Shown in pieces: positions 9,489 to 17,900 of a DNA stretch of 34,927 bases (positions are counted from its first letter, which is position 1; each line of letters starts with the position of its first letter). The stretch is from Sulfurimonas crateris (GTDB lineage: Bacteria > Campylobacterota > Campylobacteria > Campylobacterales > Sulfurimonadaceae), in NCBI GenBank assembly GCA_945870785.1, contig CAMBTK010000015.1:1-34927 (forward strand), given 5' to 3'. The notes under the pieces were generated by a model, which ran no database searches, was not told where the DNA came from, and was given only the letters and a program-made list of their open reading frames with translations. The translations under genes and the position numbers were made by a program.

Positions 9489-9917
9489 TTAGTTGTAGCT
9501 ATAACTCCACCCAGTCAAGCTATTTTCTTTTGTCTCACTAAAGTTATCAGAATCAGCTAAAAAATCCATGACAAACATAGTTGTATGTGGGATTGCTGTT
9601 ATGTCCTCACGCTTTATGAGCAGAAGTGGCATGTGAGTTTCATGAACACCGCTTGAAAAGCCAACAGGCATAAGCTGACTCATTATCTCTTGAGGGTTTG
9701 TGATACTGTTTTCAATTAAAAACTTTCCAAAAATAGCCTCTTGAATCTCTTGTGGAAATTTTTCTGCTGTGTTTAGAAAAATTGTAAAATGTATTGGACT
9801 CTCACTAAAGCACTCAGGAGCAGGTGCTGCCATGATGATGTACTCAACGTTGCTTAGATATTTATCTATTGCATCAACATCAAGATACTCTAGTGATTTG
9901 ATAGCTTTTGCTTCCAA
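9489..9917 (-). CDS. Unrecognised protein, nap cluster
   Basis: 142 residues, not recognised. It looks soluble and acidic, with no signal peptide, membrane helix or cysteine cluster (one Cys, in APECFSES). It contains several HTT/HET/HMP histidine-methionine patches in the second half (VHETHMPLLL, AIPHTTMFVM). The start is TTG, abutting the TAA of the preceding gene, with AAGG 8 bases upstream, so the two are translationally linked. The location after napD suggests an accessory role in nitrate reductase maturation or its signalling, but nothing in the sequence proves this. Confidence 0.75.
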   Translation of the reverse strand: MEAKAIKSLEYLDVDAIDKYLSNVEYIIMAAPAPECFSESPIHFTIFLNTAEKFPQEIQEAIFGKFLIENSITNPQEIMSQLMPVGFSSGVHETHMPLLLIKREDITAIPHTTMFVMDFLADSDNFSETKENSLTGWSYSYN

Positions 9918-10217
9918 TTAGTTAGCCTTGTTATCTTTAATGAGACTCTCACCTATCTCATCTTCAATCTCTCTTTGAAGCTGTGACATCTCAAATCTTA
10001 TGCTGTCCATAACGTAGGGAGGAACATTTTCGTCTTTGCTCCATTTTACTTCTATATTTCCGCCATACTCAGCTCCAAGTTCTTCTATCTTCTTAGAGTA
10101 CTCTTGTAAGTCTGCACAGATTTCAGTAGTACCTTCAACAGCATCTTTTAGCTCTATATACCAATCTTCTCTGCTTCCTTGTGCCATTTTTATTGTTGAT
10201 TCAAATATCGCAGACAA
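9918..10217 (-). CDS. Unrecognised small acidic protein, nap cluster
   Basis: 99 residues, not recognised. Predicted mostly helical and acidic, with a coiled-coil-like centre (ICADLQEYSKKIEELGAEYG) and a second amphipathic helix (SIRFEMSQLQREIEDEIGES). It has no signal peptide and one Cys. TTG start with AGAGG six bases upstream, 3 bp after the napD stop. Sandwiched between napD and another unknown gene, it is probably a cytoplasmic accessory or partner protein of that neighbour. The ATG at codon 11 (MAQGS) is an alternative start. Confidence 0.72.
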   Translation of the reverse strand: MSAIFESTIKMAQGSREDWYIELKDAVEGTTEICADLQEYSKKIEELGAEYGGNIEVKWSKDENVPPYVMDSIRFEMSQLQREIEDEIGESLIKDNKAN

Positions 10218-10220
10218 AAC

Positions 10221-10610
10221 TTACCTCTTTGTCTCATCGAATTTTTTAGTAAATGTAGATAAATCATCTTTTTTCTTTAAGTCACCGTTATATACGATGT
10301 TTGCAATATCTAGATTGTCATCATTTAACATTTTAGGTACGGCATTGCCACCTTCGATGACTTCCATATGCGCATCTAACTCATCTTCGCTATATGCCAT
10401 CTGCATATCTGCTGTTACCACATGAGGAATTGCTTCTATTATTTTAAGTTTTTCAAGTTCTTCTGAAACACCTTCACCTTCAATAGTGATAATAATTCTG
10501 CCTAAACCATCGTGCATATGATAGTCACATGCTTCACAATCCTTTAGACTTTGAACAACTTCATCTATATACTTTGGAGCGGTTTTTACTACTATGCTTG
10601 ATATATTCAT
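10221..10610 (-). CDS. napD: NapD, cytoplasmic chaperone for NapA
   Basis: 129 residues. The first 90 or so show the ferredoxin-like NapD fold pattern: MNISSIVVKTAPKYIDEVVQSL, HDGLGRIIITIEGE, then a helix and the final strand HVVTADMQMAY. NapD binds the Tat signal peptide of NapA and helps cofactor loading before export. The protein is longer than typical NapD (about 85-110) because of an acidic then basic C-terminal tail of about 35 residues whose role is unknown. AAGGAAAA precedes the ATG. It lies downstream of the PAS gene after a 30-bp gap. Confidence 0.85.
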   Translation of the reverse strand: MNISSIVVKTAPKYIDEVVQSLKDCEACDYHMHDGLGRIIITIEGEGVSEELEKLKIIEAIPHVVTADMQMAYSEDELDAHMEVIEGGNAVPKMLNDDNLDIANIVYNGDLKKKDDLSTFTKKFDETKR

Positions 10611-10640
10611 CTTTTTTCCTTTTAAATTAAACTATAAATT

Positions 10641-11084
10641 TTATTCGTAAATTACTTTTCTGAGCTTTTCGCCATTTTCTTCGCGTATCTTATCATATAG
10701 TTTTTGATGTTGGAGTTTTTCACTATAACTTATAGGCGTTCTTAGTGATTTGTACTCAACAAGTTCTCCATCTCTGTATACTCCAGAAATTATAGCCTTT
10801 ACCCAGTAAAAACCCCTATCTTTTCGGAGATTTTTTACAACACCACTCCACTGCTTCTCATTTTTCAGTGTTTGCCATAAATCTTTATAAACACTACGAG
10901 GCATATCAGGATGTCTTACAGTACTATGAGGTTTTCCAACAAGTTCTTCAAGACTATAACCGCTAATTTCACAAAAAAGCTCATTTGCATACGTTATATT
11001 GCCCTTTAAATCAGTTCTTGAGATGATAACTTCATCACTAGGAACTTCAGTCTCTATCAAAAACTCACTCTCATTAAATTCCAT
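10641..11084 (-). CDS. Aer/CetB-type PAS redox sensor, no output domain, within the nap cluster
   Basis: 147 residues, a soluble protein made of a single PAS domain (about 15-118) plus a short C-terminal helix. It closely resembles the FAD-binding PAS of the energy-taxis receptor Aer: DLKGNITYANELFCEISGYS, RHPDMP, and WSGVVKNLRKDRGFYWV. Arg57, His58 and Asp60 of the RHPD motif fall at the positions I recall as needed for FAD binding in E. coli Aer. Campylobacter CetB is a similar stand-alone PAS protein that signals through the receptor CetA. Here it sits between napL and napD with a strong AAGGAGAG site, so it is made with the nitrate reductase. It could report electron-transport state to a chemoreceptor encoded elsewhere. 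Confidence 0.85.
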   Translation of the reverse strand: MEFNESEFLIETEVPSDEVIISRTDLKGNITYANELFCEISGYSLEELVGKPHSTVRHPDMPRSVYKDLWQTLKNEKQWSGVVKNLRKDRGFYWVKAIISGVYRDGELVEYKSLRTPISYSEKLQHQKLYDKIREENGEKLRKVIYE

Positions 11085-11105
11085 AACAACTCTCCTTTTT
11101 AAAAT

Positions 11106-12056
11106 TTATTTTATACTGTATTGATTAATAGCTTTGTCATCACTTGCAACTAAAAAGTCATTTTCATTGATAAATAGTATCTTCGTTAGAGTCATTTTAT
11201 TGCCTCCATATTTACCAATGTTTGCTTTTGTGATAGTGTTTTGAAGTGTCACATTGTTGTTCTCATCAGAAGCAAAACCAACTATCTTTCCGCTTGGAGA
11301 GAGTCCTACACTATAAATCAAAAATTGCGTTTCTGTATAATAAGCAGAATCAAATTTTGGAACATATATAACCATTCTTCTATCTTGTCCAGCGGTTGCA
11401 ATAACGCCTTTTTTATAGTCAACTTGAAAAACATTATCCAGATTTTGATCAGCTAAAAGTTTTATAAATTTTCCATCTTTAGTGGAGTGTATTTTTAAGT
11501 TTCCACTCTCATCTGCAACTACAACTTCACTTTTTTCTTCATTTAAAACAAAGTCTGAAAACTTAGCGCCTGAAACTTGTATAGACCAGTTTTGTGAGTT
11601 TTTTGCTATATTATAAGATACTAATTCATTACTTAGTAGACCAAGAAGTATGGTGTTTGCATCTAAAAATTTAGCTTTTGCAACTGTGAGCTCTTTTGAG
11701 TAATCAAAAAGAGCCTTAGTGGTTCCATTTTGATTGATATGAATTCTTCTAAAGCCTTTTTTGTCTTGTGATAGTATAAGTATCTTATCTTCTATAACGT
11801 CAACTGAATATATTTTTGAGTCTATGGTGTCGCCCATAAAATCTAAAATCTTTTTGACCTCTATTTTGTTAATCAGTTTTTTTGTCTCAAAATCAAATAT
11901 ATCAACACTGCTTGCATCTGTTGCACAATATAGTTTGCCATCTTTATATAGCATATCCACAACAGAGCCACTCGCAGTGAAACTACCAGTTGGCTCTTTT
12001 ATAGCGGCTGAGAAAAGAGAAGATAGAAAAAGTGTAAGTATTAAAAAGAGTTTCAT
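11106..12056 (-). CDS. napL: NapL, periplasmic beta-propeller protein of the nap operon
   Basis: 316 residues with a cleavable Sec signal peptide (MKLFLILTLFLSSLFSA). The rest is made of short repeating beta-strand blocks of WD40/PQQ-like type (KLYCATDASSVDIFDFETK, VVVADESGNLKIHS, KGVIATAGQDRRMVIYV), consistent with a periplasmic beta-propeller. NapL is characteristic of Campylobacterota nap operons; its exact function is unknown, although a maturation or electron-transfer accessory role has been suggested. The start overlaps the napF stop by one base (TAATG). Identity rests on position as well as the propeller pattern. Confidence 0.85.
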   Translation of the reverse strand: MKLFLILTLFLSSLFSAAIKEPTGSFTASGSVVDMLYKDGKLYCATDASSVDIFDFETKKLINKIEVKKILDFMGDTIDSKIYSVDVIEDKILILSQDKKGFRRIHINQNGTTKALFDYSKELTVAKAKFLDANTILLGLLSNELVSYNIAKNSQNWSIQVSGAKFSDFVLNEEKSEVVVADESGNLKIHSTKDGKFIKLLADQNLDNVFQVDYKKGVIATAGQDRRMVIYVPKFDSAYYTETQFLIYSVGLSPSGKIVGFASDENNNVTLQNTITKANIGKYGGNKMTLTKILFINENDFLVASDDKAINQYSIK

Positions 12057-12538
12057 TAGAGTACCTTTATATCAATTGCGTCAGTTGGACATCTACTAAT
12101 ACAAAATCCACATGACGTACATTTGTTGTTTATCTCTGGCATAAACATAGCTTTAAAATCAATCGCATTGTCTAAGCAAGGATCTTTGCATGAGAAACAC
12201 ATCGTGTGGTTCCAGCTTAGACATTTATCTTTGTTTATAGTGATAATTGCGCCAAGTTGTTGTTTGTCTTCTACTTTTAAAACTCCAAACTCACAAGCCT
12301 CAGCACACTTATCGCAGTATGTACAACCATTAAGAGAAAATAGTATATATGGCGTTTTATCATCTGCTATTTTGATTATATCTTCTTCACAAACAGTGGC
12401 GCATACTCCAGCACATTTGTTACACTCATTATGAAAAAGAGATTCATCACCAAAGTAAGGTGGACGTAAAGGTTTCTCTTGCTTTTTTTCACCTCTTAGT
12501 GAAGAAGCAAGAGAGCCAAATAGCTCTCTTCTTTGCAT
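12056..12538 (-). CDS. napF: NapF, ferredoxin-like protein
   Basis: 160 residues, beginning MQRRELFGSL as NapF proteins do, with no exported signal. Four cysteine groups can be seen, and together they can hold up to four [4Fe-4S] clusters: CNKCAGVCATVC, CTYCDKCAEAC, CLSWNHTMCFSCKDPC and CTSCGFCISRCP. NapF acts in the cytoplasm with NapA before export, probably in iron-sulfur assembly or electron supply. It shares single-base start/stop overlaps with both napB and napL, so it is part of a tightly coupled block. Confidence 0.9.
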   Translation of the reverse strand: MQRRELFGSLASSLRGEKKQEKPLRPPYFGDESLFHNECNKCAGVCATVCEEDIIKIADDKTPYILFSLNGCTYCDKCAEACEFGVLKVEDKQQLGAIITINKDKCLSWNHTMCFSCKDPCLDNAIDFKAMFMPEINNKCTSCGFCISRCPTDAIDIKVL

Positions 12539-13248
12539 TAGTGAGCTGAGCCGCCTAAGCTACCAGCTTTAGAATTTTTATTTGCTAAGTCACCTTCTGT
12601 TACAAAGCTTGGACCGCCAATAACAGTGTTTAATGATTTAGTATATTGACTCTCATCCCAGCTCGATTTGCTTGCACCATCTTTTGATGTGTAAACAGCT
12701 TCAAAAGTGTTCTCAACAAGTAAGTTTCCTTGAGATTGTGGAGCATGACATTGAGTACAGTTAAATCTAGCATTTTGTAACTCGCTTTTTTTAACAATTT
12801 GTGTCTCATTTTTATAATGGTCCGCAGGAATAACTACTTCGTTATTTACGAGTTTAGCTCTAGGTCTAAAGTCTGTAAAGTGTGAAACAGGAATTGGTGT
12901 AGCACCCATTGCTCCAGCGATTTCTGGCATGTGACAAGTTACACATCTATTGTCTTCCGATTTGATTGGAAGCATTCCAACTGTATCATGTGGAATCATA
13001 GGCGGAGCATCTTGAAATGCTCTTTGTATCTTAGTACTTGTAGTTGCTTGAGCTGATCTATACTCAGTTTTAGAAGCAACAGTAGCATCTTCGCTATATA
13101 TATCAGTTTTTCTTAAGCCTAAAGACTCTTCAGTTACAGTCTTGTCCACAACTTTTTGTGGAGTAGATTTAGCACTTTCTGACACACAACCAACCATTAG
13201 TAGTGCAGCAGTAACTAAACCAATCGTTATTTTACCTATTGCTTTCAT
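12538..13248 (-). CDS. napB: NapB, diheme c-type cytochrome subunit, with a possible lipoprotein signal
   Basis: 236 residues. Two heme-binding motifs, CVTCH (102-106) and CTQCH (164-168), with further histidines (IPHDTVG, VSHFTDF, ADHYKN) as axial-ligand candidates. NapB passes electrons to NapA in the periplasm. The N-terminus (MKAIGKITIGLVTAALLMVG, then Cys21) reads as a lipobox rather than a plain signal peptide, so this NapB may be lipid-anchored. At 236 residues it is longer than usual, with a low-complexity linker (about 25-80) after the Cys and a Gly/Ser-rich tail. GGGAGAG precedes the ATG. It follows napH by 1 base. Confidence 0.93.
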   Translation of the reverse strand: MKAIGKITIGLVTAALLMVGCVSESAKSTPQKVVDKTVTEESLGLRKTDIYSEDATVASKTEYRSAQATTSTKIQRAFQDAPPMIPHDTVGMLPIKSEDNRCVTCHMPEIAGAMGATPIPVSHFTDFRPRAKLVNNEVVIPADHYKNETQIVKKSELQNARFNCTQCHAPQSQGNLLVENTFEAVYTSKDGASKSSWDESQYTKSLNTVIGGPSFVTEGDLANKNSKAGSLGGSAH

Positions 13249-13249
13249 T

Positions 13250-14077
13250 TTACTCTCCCGATTTATTATTTTTTACTAGTTTTCTGATTGAAAAATTAAG
13301 AGCATCATCATCACAAACCTCAATACATCTAGCACAGTTTGTACATTCTCCAGATAGAACAGGAATACTCTCTTTTCCTATCATATACAGAACTTGTTGC
13401 TCAGGGCAAACAACTTTGCATTTCATACAAAGTGTACAGTTTTCTTGAGTGTGATCTACTCTAATTAAACTAAATTTACCAACAAGTGAATAAAATCCAC
13501 CAAGCGGACATATATGCCCACACCAACCATTTTTTAAAACTAAAAGGTCAAAAAGAAAAATAATGAGCACTGCTGCCCATCCAAAACCAATACCAAATAT
13601 TATACCTCTGTGAAGCATAGATATCGGTGATATAAACTCAAATGCTGTTACACCCATAGCAAACGATATAATCAAGCTCAGAGCCAAAACCCAGTAGCGC
13701 ATATTGCGAGTTGCTGGTTGTTTTTTTGCAAAGTTATCAACACCAATTTTTCTTCTTAAAAGTGCTGCTGCGTCAGTTACTAAGTTAATTGGGCAAACCC
13801 AACTACAAAAAGCACGACCGCCTACTATAAGATAGAATATAGTGATAATAAGAGCCCCTATAACTAAATCAGTAGCTAGAACAGCACCAGCAGCAATCAT
13901 CTGCAAAACTGCATATGGATCGCTTAATGGAACCGTTTTAAGTAAAGATGATGAGCTTAGATTTCCCATTAAAAGAGTCCATCCCCAAGCATTTGCACCA
14001 AAATATAAAAAAAGTAAACCAATCTGCGTTGTTCTTCTAAAAAATAGATAACGATATTTATTCCAAAGAGTACTCAT
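13250..14077 (-). CDS. napH: NapH, membrane quinol dehydrogenase subunit
   Basis: 275 residues with about four transmembrane helices. Two CX3CP motifs lie at cytoplasmic loops (FCSWVCPINL, WCGHICPLGG), and two C-terminal [4Fe-4S] binding groups follow (CTLCMKCKVVCP, CTNCARCIEVC). NapH oxidises menaquinol in the membrane and hands electrons to NapG. In organisms without napC, as in this run, NapGH is the electron donor to NapB and NapA. The start overlaps the napG stop by one base. Confidence 0.95.
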   Translation of the reverse strand: MSTLWNKYRYLFFRRTTQIGLLFLYFGANAWGWTLLMGNLSSSSLLKTVPLSDPYAVLQMIAAGAVLATDLVIGALIITIFYLIVGGRAFCSWVCPINLVTDAAALLRRKIGVDNFAKKQPATRNMRYWVLALSLIISFAMGVTAFEFISPISMLHRGIIFGIGFGWAAVLIIFLFDLLVLKNGWCGHICPLGGFYSLVGKFSLIRVDHTQENCTLCMKCKVVCPEQQVLYMIGKESIPVLSGECTNCARCIEVCDDDALNFSIRKLVKNNKSGE

Positions 14078-14865
14078 TAGTATAAACCTCCCGCATCATT
14101 TAAAGAATCAACTGCTTTATCTTTGCTTATCTCTGTTTGTGTTTTTATCTCAGTAGCATCTTCAAGGCGCTTCTCATCGTTCTTATCCCAGCCTTTGATG
14201 TAATAGTTTCCAGCTTTACCCATTGCAACCTCTTTTGGAAGTACAAAAATAGAAGCTTTCTCAGTTACACAAGCTTTTTCACAAAGTCCACAGCCCGTAC
14301 ATGCATCAGCATGAACAACAGGCGTTAGATATGCATGTTTTCCAGTTCTTTCATTTTTGTTGTATTCAACACTTATCGCTTGACCTAAAATAGGACATGC
14401 TCTATAACATGCATCACACTGAATTCCCCAAAAGGCTATACACGTCTCTCTGTCAATTACCGCAAGTCCCATCTCTGCTATGTTTATATCAAGCTTACCA
14501 TTAGTTGTAACACTAGCTTCATTGAGCGCACCAGTAGGACATACTGGCACACAAGGAATATCTGGGCACATATAACAAGGAATATCTCTAGGGATAAAAT
14601 ATGGAGTCCCTAAAGGTTTATGATCACCTGGTTTTGCAAGCAATAGAGTATCGTAAGGACAGGCTTCAACACAAAGCCCACACTTGATACATGTTTTTAG
14701 AAAATCTTCTTCTTTTATGGCACCTGGCGGACGAAGCATGAGCTGTGATGCTGTTACTTCATCAACATACGCACTCCATACAAATCCACCTAGAGCAGCT
14801 ATTCCAGCTCCTCTAGCCATTCTAAGAATAAATTTTCTTCTATCACTATGCATTTTGTTATTCAT
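14077..14865 (-). CDS. napG: NapG, Tat-exported iron-sulfur electron-transfer subunit
   Basis: 262 residues. Twin-arginine signal (SDRRKFILRMARGAGIAALG) followed by four cysteine groups for [4Fe-4S] clusters: CIKCGLCVEACP, CYMCPDIPCVPVCP, CIAFWGIQCDACYRACP and CTGCGLCEKAC. It carries electrons from NapH to NapB on the periplasmic side. The ATG at 14865 is the first possible start after an in-frame stop (TAA) in the leader. No ribosome-binding sequence lies at normal distance; the only candidate (AAAGGAG) is 32 bases upstream, on the far side of a stem-loop described separately. Confidence 0.94.
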   Translation of the reverse strand: MNNKMHSDRRKFILRMARGAGIAALGGFVWSAYVDEVTASQLMLRPPGAIKEEDFLKTCIKCGLCVEACPYDTLLLAKPGDHKPLGTPYFIPRDIPCYMCPDIPCVPVCPTGALNEASVTTNGKLDINIAEMGLAVIDRETCIAFWGIQCDACYRACPILGQAISVEYNKNERTGKHAYLTPVVHADACTGCGLCEKACVTEKASIFVLPKEVAMGKAGNYYIKGWDKNDEKRLEDATEIKTQTEISKDKAVDSLNDAGGLY

Positions 14866-14872
14866 CTTTTTT

Positions 14873-14904
14873 GGCGACTTTTGTTAAAAAATCGCCTCTC
14901 CTTT
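14873..14904 (-). promoter_or_regulatory. Stem-loop between Shine-Dalgarno and start codon of napG
   Basis: Reading the minus strand, AAAGGAG (14904-14898) is followed by one A, then a hairpin at 14896-14873. The stem pairs GGCGATTTTT with AAAAGTCGCC (one G-U pair, 10 bp, 4-base loop TAAC). Then AAAAAAG leads into the napG ATG at 14865. If the hairpin folds, the effective gap between the Shine-Dalgarno sequence and the ATG is 8 bases; if unfolded, it is 32. The arrangement resembles the phage T4 gene 38 ribosome site, where a hairpin bridges this distance. It may also protect an mRNA end between napA and napG. Confidence 0.7.
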
Positions 14905-14914
14905 AATTTCTTTA

Positions 14915-17737
14915 TTATGCTTTATAGATTTTTACAGCACATTTTTTATAGTCTGTTTGACCTGACATTGGACATGTCGCATCAAGACAAACTTTGTTGA
15001 TAAATACTTTTTCATCAAACCATGGAACAAAGACCAATCCTCTTGGAGGTCTGTTTCTACCGCGAGTTTCTACTCTAGCTTTTACTTTACCACGGCGAGA
15101 TTCAACCCAGCAAAGAGCACCTTGTTTAAGCTCTTTAGCTTCAGCATCTTTTGGATGCATATAACATAATGCTTCTGGAACAGCACGATATAGTTCAGGT
15201 ACACGCATAGTCATAGTTCCTGAATGCCAGTGCTCTAGAACACGACCTGTACATAACCAAGTGTCGTAGTTTGTATCTGGCATTTCTGGTGGATCCATGT
15301 ATGGACGAGCAAAGATTTTAGCTTTGTTAGCTAGTGATTTTTGTTCAGTATTTTTATCCATACCTTTTAAATCTCCGCTTTTTAGAGCTTTTGCAATAGT
15401 TCCGTAGAACGCATGTGAGTTACCACTCTCTTTTGTAGCTTTTGCAGCGTAAGGATCGTACTTAGCGTTAAATCTCCACTGAGTTTCTTTACCATCAACA
15501 ACTGGCCATTTAAGACCACGAACTTTATGGTACATATCAAATGGCGCAAGGTCATGACCATGTCCACGTGTAAATGCAGCATACTCTTCAAAAAGATATT
15601 TTTGAATAAAGAAGCCATAACCTTCAAATACTTTTCCATCACTGCCAACAACTTTTCTGCTGTCTCCGTAACCTTCTGAATTGTCATAACCTTTTTGAAT
15701 TGGATCATTTTGATCAAGTTTGTAAGATTTTGCAATATCATTAGCAAAAAGAATTTCAAACATAGTTGTATTTTCGTTATATCCCATAGCTTTAGCTTTT
15801 TCTATAACGCTTGGAAGAGCTTCTTTTCTAGGACCAGAAGGTGCCCACTCGCCCCATAACTCTTTTACTGTAAATCTTTTTGAAAGCTCAACCCATTGCC
15901 ATGTATCACTCATAGCATCTCCAACTGGAAGAACTTGTTGTCTCCAGTGTTGTGTACGGCGCTCAGCATTTCCATAAGCTCCCCACTTCTCATAAATCAT
16001 AGCAGAAGGCAGAATAAGGTCTGAAACTTTTGCCGAGATACCAGGGTACCCATCAGAAGTAACGATAAAGTTATCCATCTCACGAGCTGCTTTAATCCAG
16101 TGGCTAGCACTTGCAGTATCTTGGTAAGGGTTACAAACGTTTACCCATGCAAATTTGATAAGTCCATCTTCAATGTCACGATGAATTTTCATAATATGTT
16201 GTACACCAACTGGATTGATTGTTCCCTCTGGAACCATCCATTTGTTTTCAGCAATTTTTCTGTGTGCAGGATTTGCAACCATCATGTCAGCTGGAAGTCT
16301 GTGTGTAAATGTACCAACTTCACGAGCAGTTCCACAAGCAGAAGGCTGACCAGTTAAAGAGAACGCTCCAGAACCTGGAACAGCTTGTTTGTTTAGCATA
16401 AAGTGAACGTTATATGATAGTGTGTTTACCCAAGTACCACGTGTATGTTGATTCATACCCATTGTCCAGAAAGATACAACTTTTCTATTTTTTTCAATAT
16501 AAAGATTTGCTAATGCTTGAAGTTTTTCTCTAAATACTTCAATATTTTCATCAGGATCACCTTTTACAATTGCTGCTGTATAATCAAGAGTGTATGGCTC
16601 AAGTGATTTTTTGTAATCTTCAAATGAGATTTCCCAGTGACCTAAAGTTCCACCAGTATGAGTCATAGTATCGCCTGCTTTATAACCAAATGGCTCTAAT
16701 GCTGGACCCTCTTTATTAGAAACAGTAGTTTTCATCTCTTTAGAGATAATTTCCATCTCAAGTGGAGTATATTTACCCTCTTTGATAGATTTTTCATCAC
16801 TTTTTCTCATACCATAACCAATGTTTACAGGTCCAGCTGTGAAAATAGTGTGTTTTTTTACGAAATCCCAGTCAATAATTCCCTCAGCTGCATCTCTATA
16901 AACGATTTCTCTAGCAATATAGTTCCAAAGAGCAAGGTCAGTATTTGGAGAGAAGATAATCTCAATATCTGCGATATCTGAAGTTCTGTGTGTATAAGTT
17001 TGGATAGATATAACTTTTACACGATCTGGATCAGATAATTTTCTATCAGTTACACGAGACCAAAGAATCGGGTGCATCTCTGCCATATTTGAACCCCAAG
17101 ATACGATAGTATCCGTTAATTCAATATCATCATAACAGCCAGAAGGCTCATCAACACCAAATGTTTGATAAAAACCAACAACAGCAGATGCCATACAGTG
17201 ACGAGCATTTGGATCAAATGCGTTTGAACGGAATCCACCTTTCATCATCTTTTGAGCTGCATAACCTTCCATAACTGTATATTGTCCTGAAGCAAAAACA
17301 CCAACAGATTCAGGGCCAGCATGTTTAAGTGCTTTTTTGATGTGAACTTCCATCTCATCAAAAGCTCTACTCCAAGATACTGGAGCAAATTTACCTTGTT
17401 TATCAAAGTTTCCATTTGCATCAACTCTAAGTAGTGGTTGAGTTAATCTATCTGCACCATACATAATCTTAGCATTAAAGTAACCTTTAATACAGTTAAG
17501 ACCACGATTTACTGGAGCCGCAGGGTCCCCTTTTACCGCAACAATTTTACCGTTTTTTGTTGCCATCATAATACCACAACCTGTACCACAGAAACGACAA
17601 GCTGCCTTGTCCCATCTCCAGTCGCCCTCAGCTGTAGCCGCTGCTGCCTCTAGCTCTGCTGGTACACTCATACCAATCGCTGCTGCTGCAGATGCTGCCG
17701 CTGAACTTTTAAGAAATTCTCTTCTTGAAAGTGACAT
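14915..17737 (-). CDS. napA: NapA, periplasmic nitrate reductase catalytic subunit
   Basis: 940 residues, the long form typical of Campylobacterota. A Tat signal peptide (SRREFLKSS, Ala-rich to about residue 36) directs folded export. The [4Fe-4S] cluster is bound by Cys47, Cys50, Cys54 and Cys82 (CRFCGTGC and GLNCIKGY). Cys181 ([12 protein letters not shown]) is the expected molybdenum ligand, with two molybdopterin guanine dinucleotides held by the remaining DMSO-reductase-type domains; the C-terminal domain is recognisable from [17 protein letters not shown]. It reduces nitrate to nitrite in the periplasm. AAGAGGAG sits just before the ATG. It is the first gene of the nap run, preceded by a regulatory gap of 233 bp. 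Confidence 0.98.
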   Translation of the reverse strand: MSLSRREFLKSSAAASAAAAIGMSVPAELEAAAATAEGDWRWDKAACRFCGTGCGIMMATKNGKIVAVKGDPAAPVNRGLNCIKGYFNAKIMYGADRLTQPLLRVDANGNFDKQGKFAPVSWSRAFDEMEVHIKKALKHAGPESVGVFASGQYTVMEGYAAQKMMKGGFRSNAFDPNARHCMASAVVGFYQTFGVDEPSGCYDDIELTDTIVSWGSNMAEMHPILWSRVTDRKLSDPDRVKVISIQTYTHRTSDIADIEIIFSPNTDLALWNYIAREIVYRDAAEGIIDWDFVKKHTIFTAGPVNIGYGMRKSDEKSIKEGKYTPLEMEIISKEMKTTVSNKEGPALEPFGYKAGDTMTHTGGTLGHWEISFEDYKKSLEPYTLDYTAAIVKGDPDENIEVFREKLQALANLYIEKNRKVVSFWTMGMNQHTRGTWVNTLSYNVHFMLNKQAVPGSGAFSLTGQPSACGTAREVGTFTHRLPADMMVANPAHRKIAENKWMVPEGTINPVGVQHIMKIHRDIEDGLIKFAWVNVCNPYQDTASASHWIKAAREMDNFIVTSDGYPGISAKVSDLILPSAMIYEKWGAYGNAERRTQHWRQQVLPVGDAMSDTWQWVELSKRFTVKELWGEWAPSGPRKEALPSVIEKAKAMGYNENTTMFEILFANDIAKSYKLDQNDPIQKGYDNSEGYGDSRKVVGSDGKVFEGYGFFIQKYLFEEYAAFTRGHGHDLAPFDMYHKVRGLKWPVVDGKETQWRFNAKYDPYAAKATKESGNSHAFYGTIAKALKSGDLKGMDKNTEQKSLANKAKIFARPYMDPPEMPDTNYDTWLCTGRVLEHWHSGTMTMRVPELYRAVPEALCYMHPKDAEAKELKQGALCWVESRRGKVKARVETRGRNRPPRGLVFVPWFDEKVFINKVCLDATCPMSGQTDYKKCAVKIYKA

Positions 17738-17826
17738 ATTTTCTCCTCTTAAATGATTTTAGAAACACGAATATTGTAAGTTAATAAACCTTACTTTTTT
17801 GTTAAGGTGCCCATTAACATAGATAA

Positions 17827-17834
17827 ATAGTATC
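17827..17834 (-). promoter_or_regulatory. Candidate -10 element for napA
   Basis: On the minus strand GATACTAT contains two overlapping -10 hexamers: GATACT, preceded by TG, and TACTAT. TACTAT starts 29.5 bases from the centre of the FNR-type palindrome, the spacing expected for a class II activator centred at about -41.5. Transcription would start near 17820, giving a leader of about 83 bases. No good -35 sequence is visible, which fits an activator-dependent promoter. Confidence 0.45.
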
Positions 17835-17854
17835 ACTTTAGAGTAATAAAATCT

Positions 17855-17868
17855 TTGACTTGAGTCAT
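17855..17868 (-). promoter_or_regulatory. FNR/Crp-type operator upstream of napA
   Basis: TTGACTTGAGTCAT: half-sites TTGA and TCA(t) spaced six apart, matching seven of eight positions of the TTGA-N6-TCAA pattern bound by Fnr-type proteins. Its centre is 124 bp upstream of the napA start codon. The nearby Crp/Fnr-family regulator has a recognition helix of the FNR type (E..SR), which fits this half-site. Confidence 0.5.
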
Positions 17869-17900
17869 AAGAGTAGTTTTTTTTATTAAGATTTGTTTAA

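Noticed and set aside
15382..15759. 125-codon open frame on the minus strand
   Set aside because: It lies in another frame inside napA, which is continuous and conserved through this stretch.
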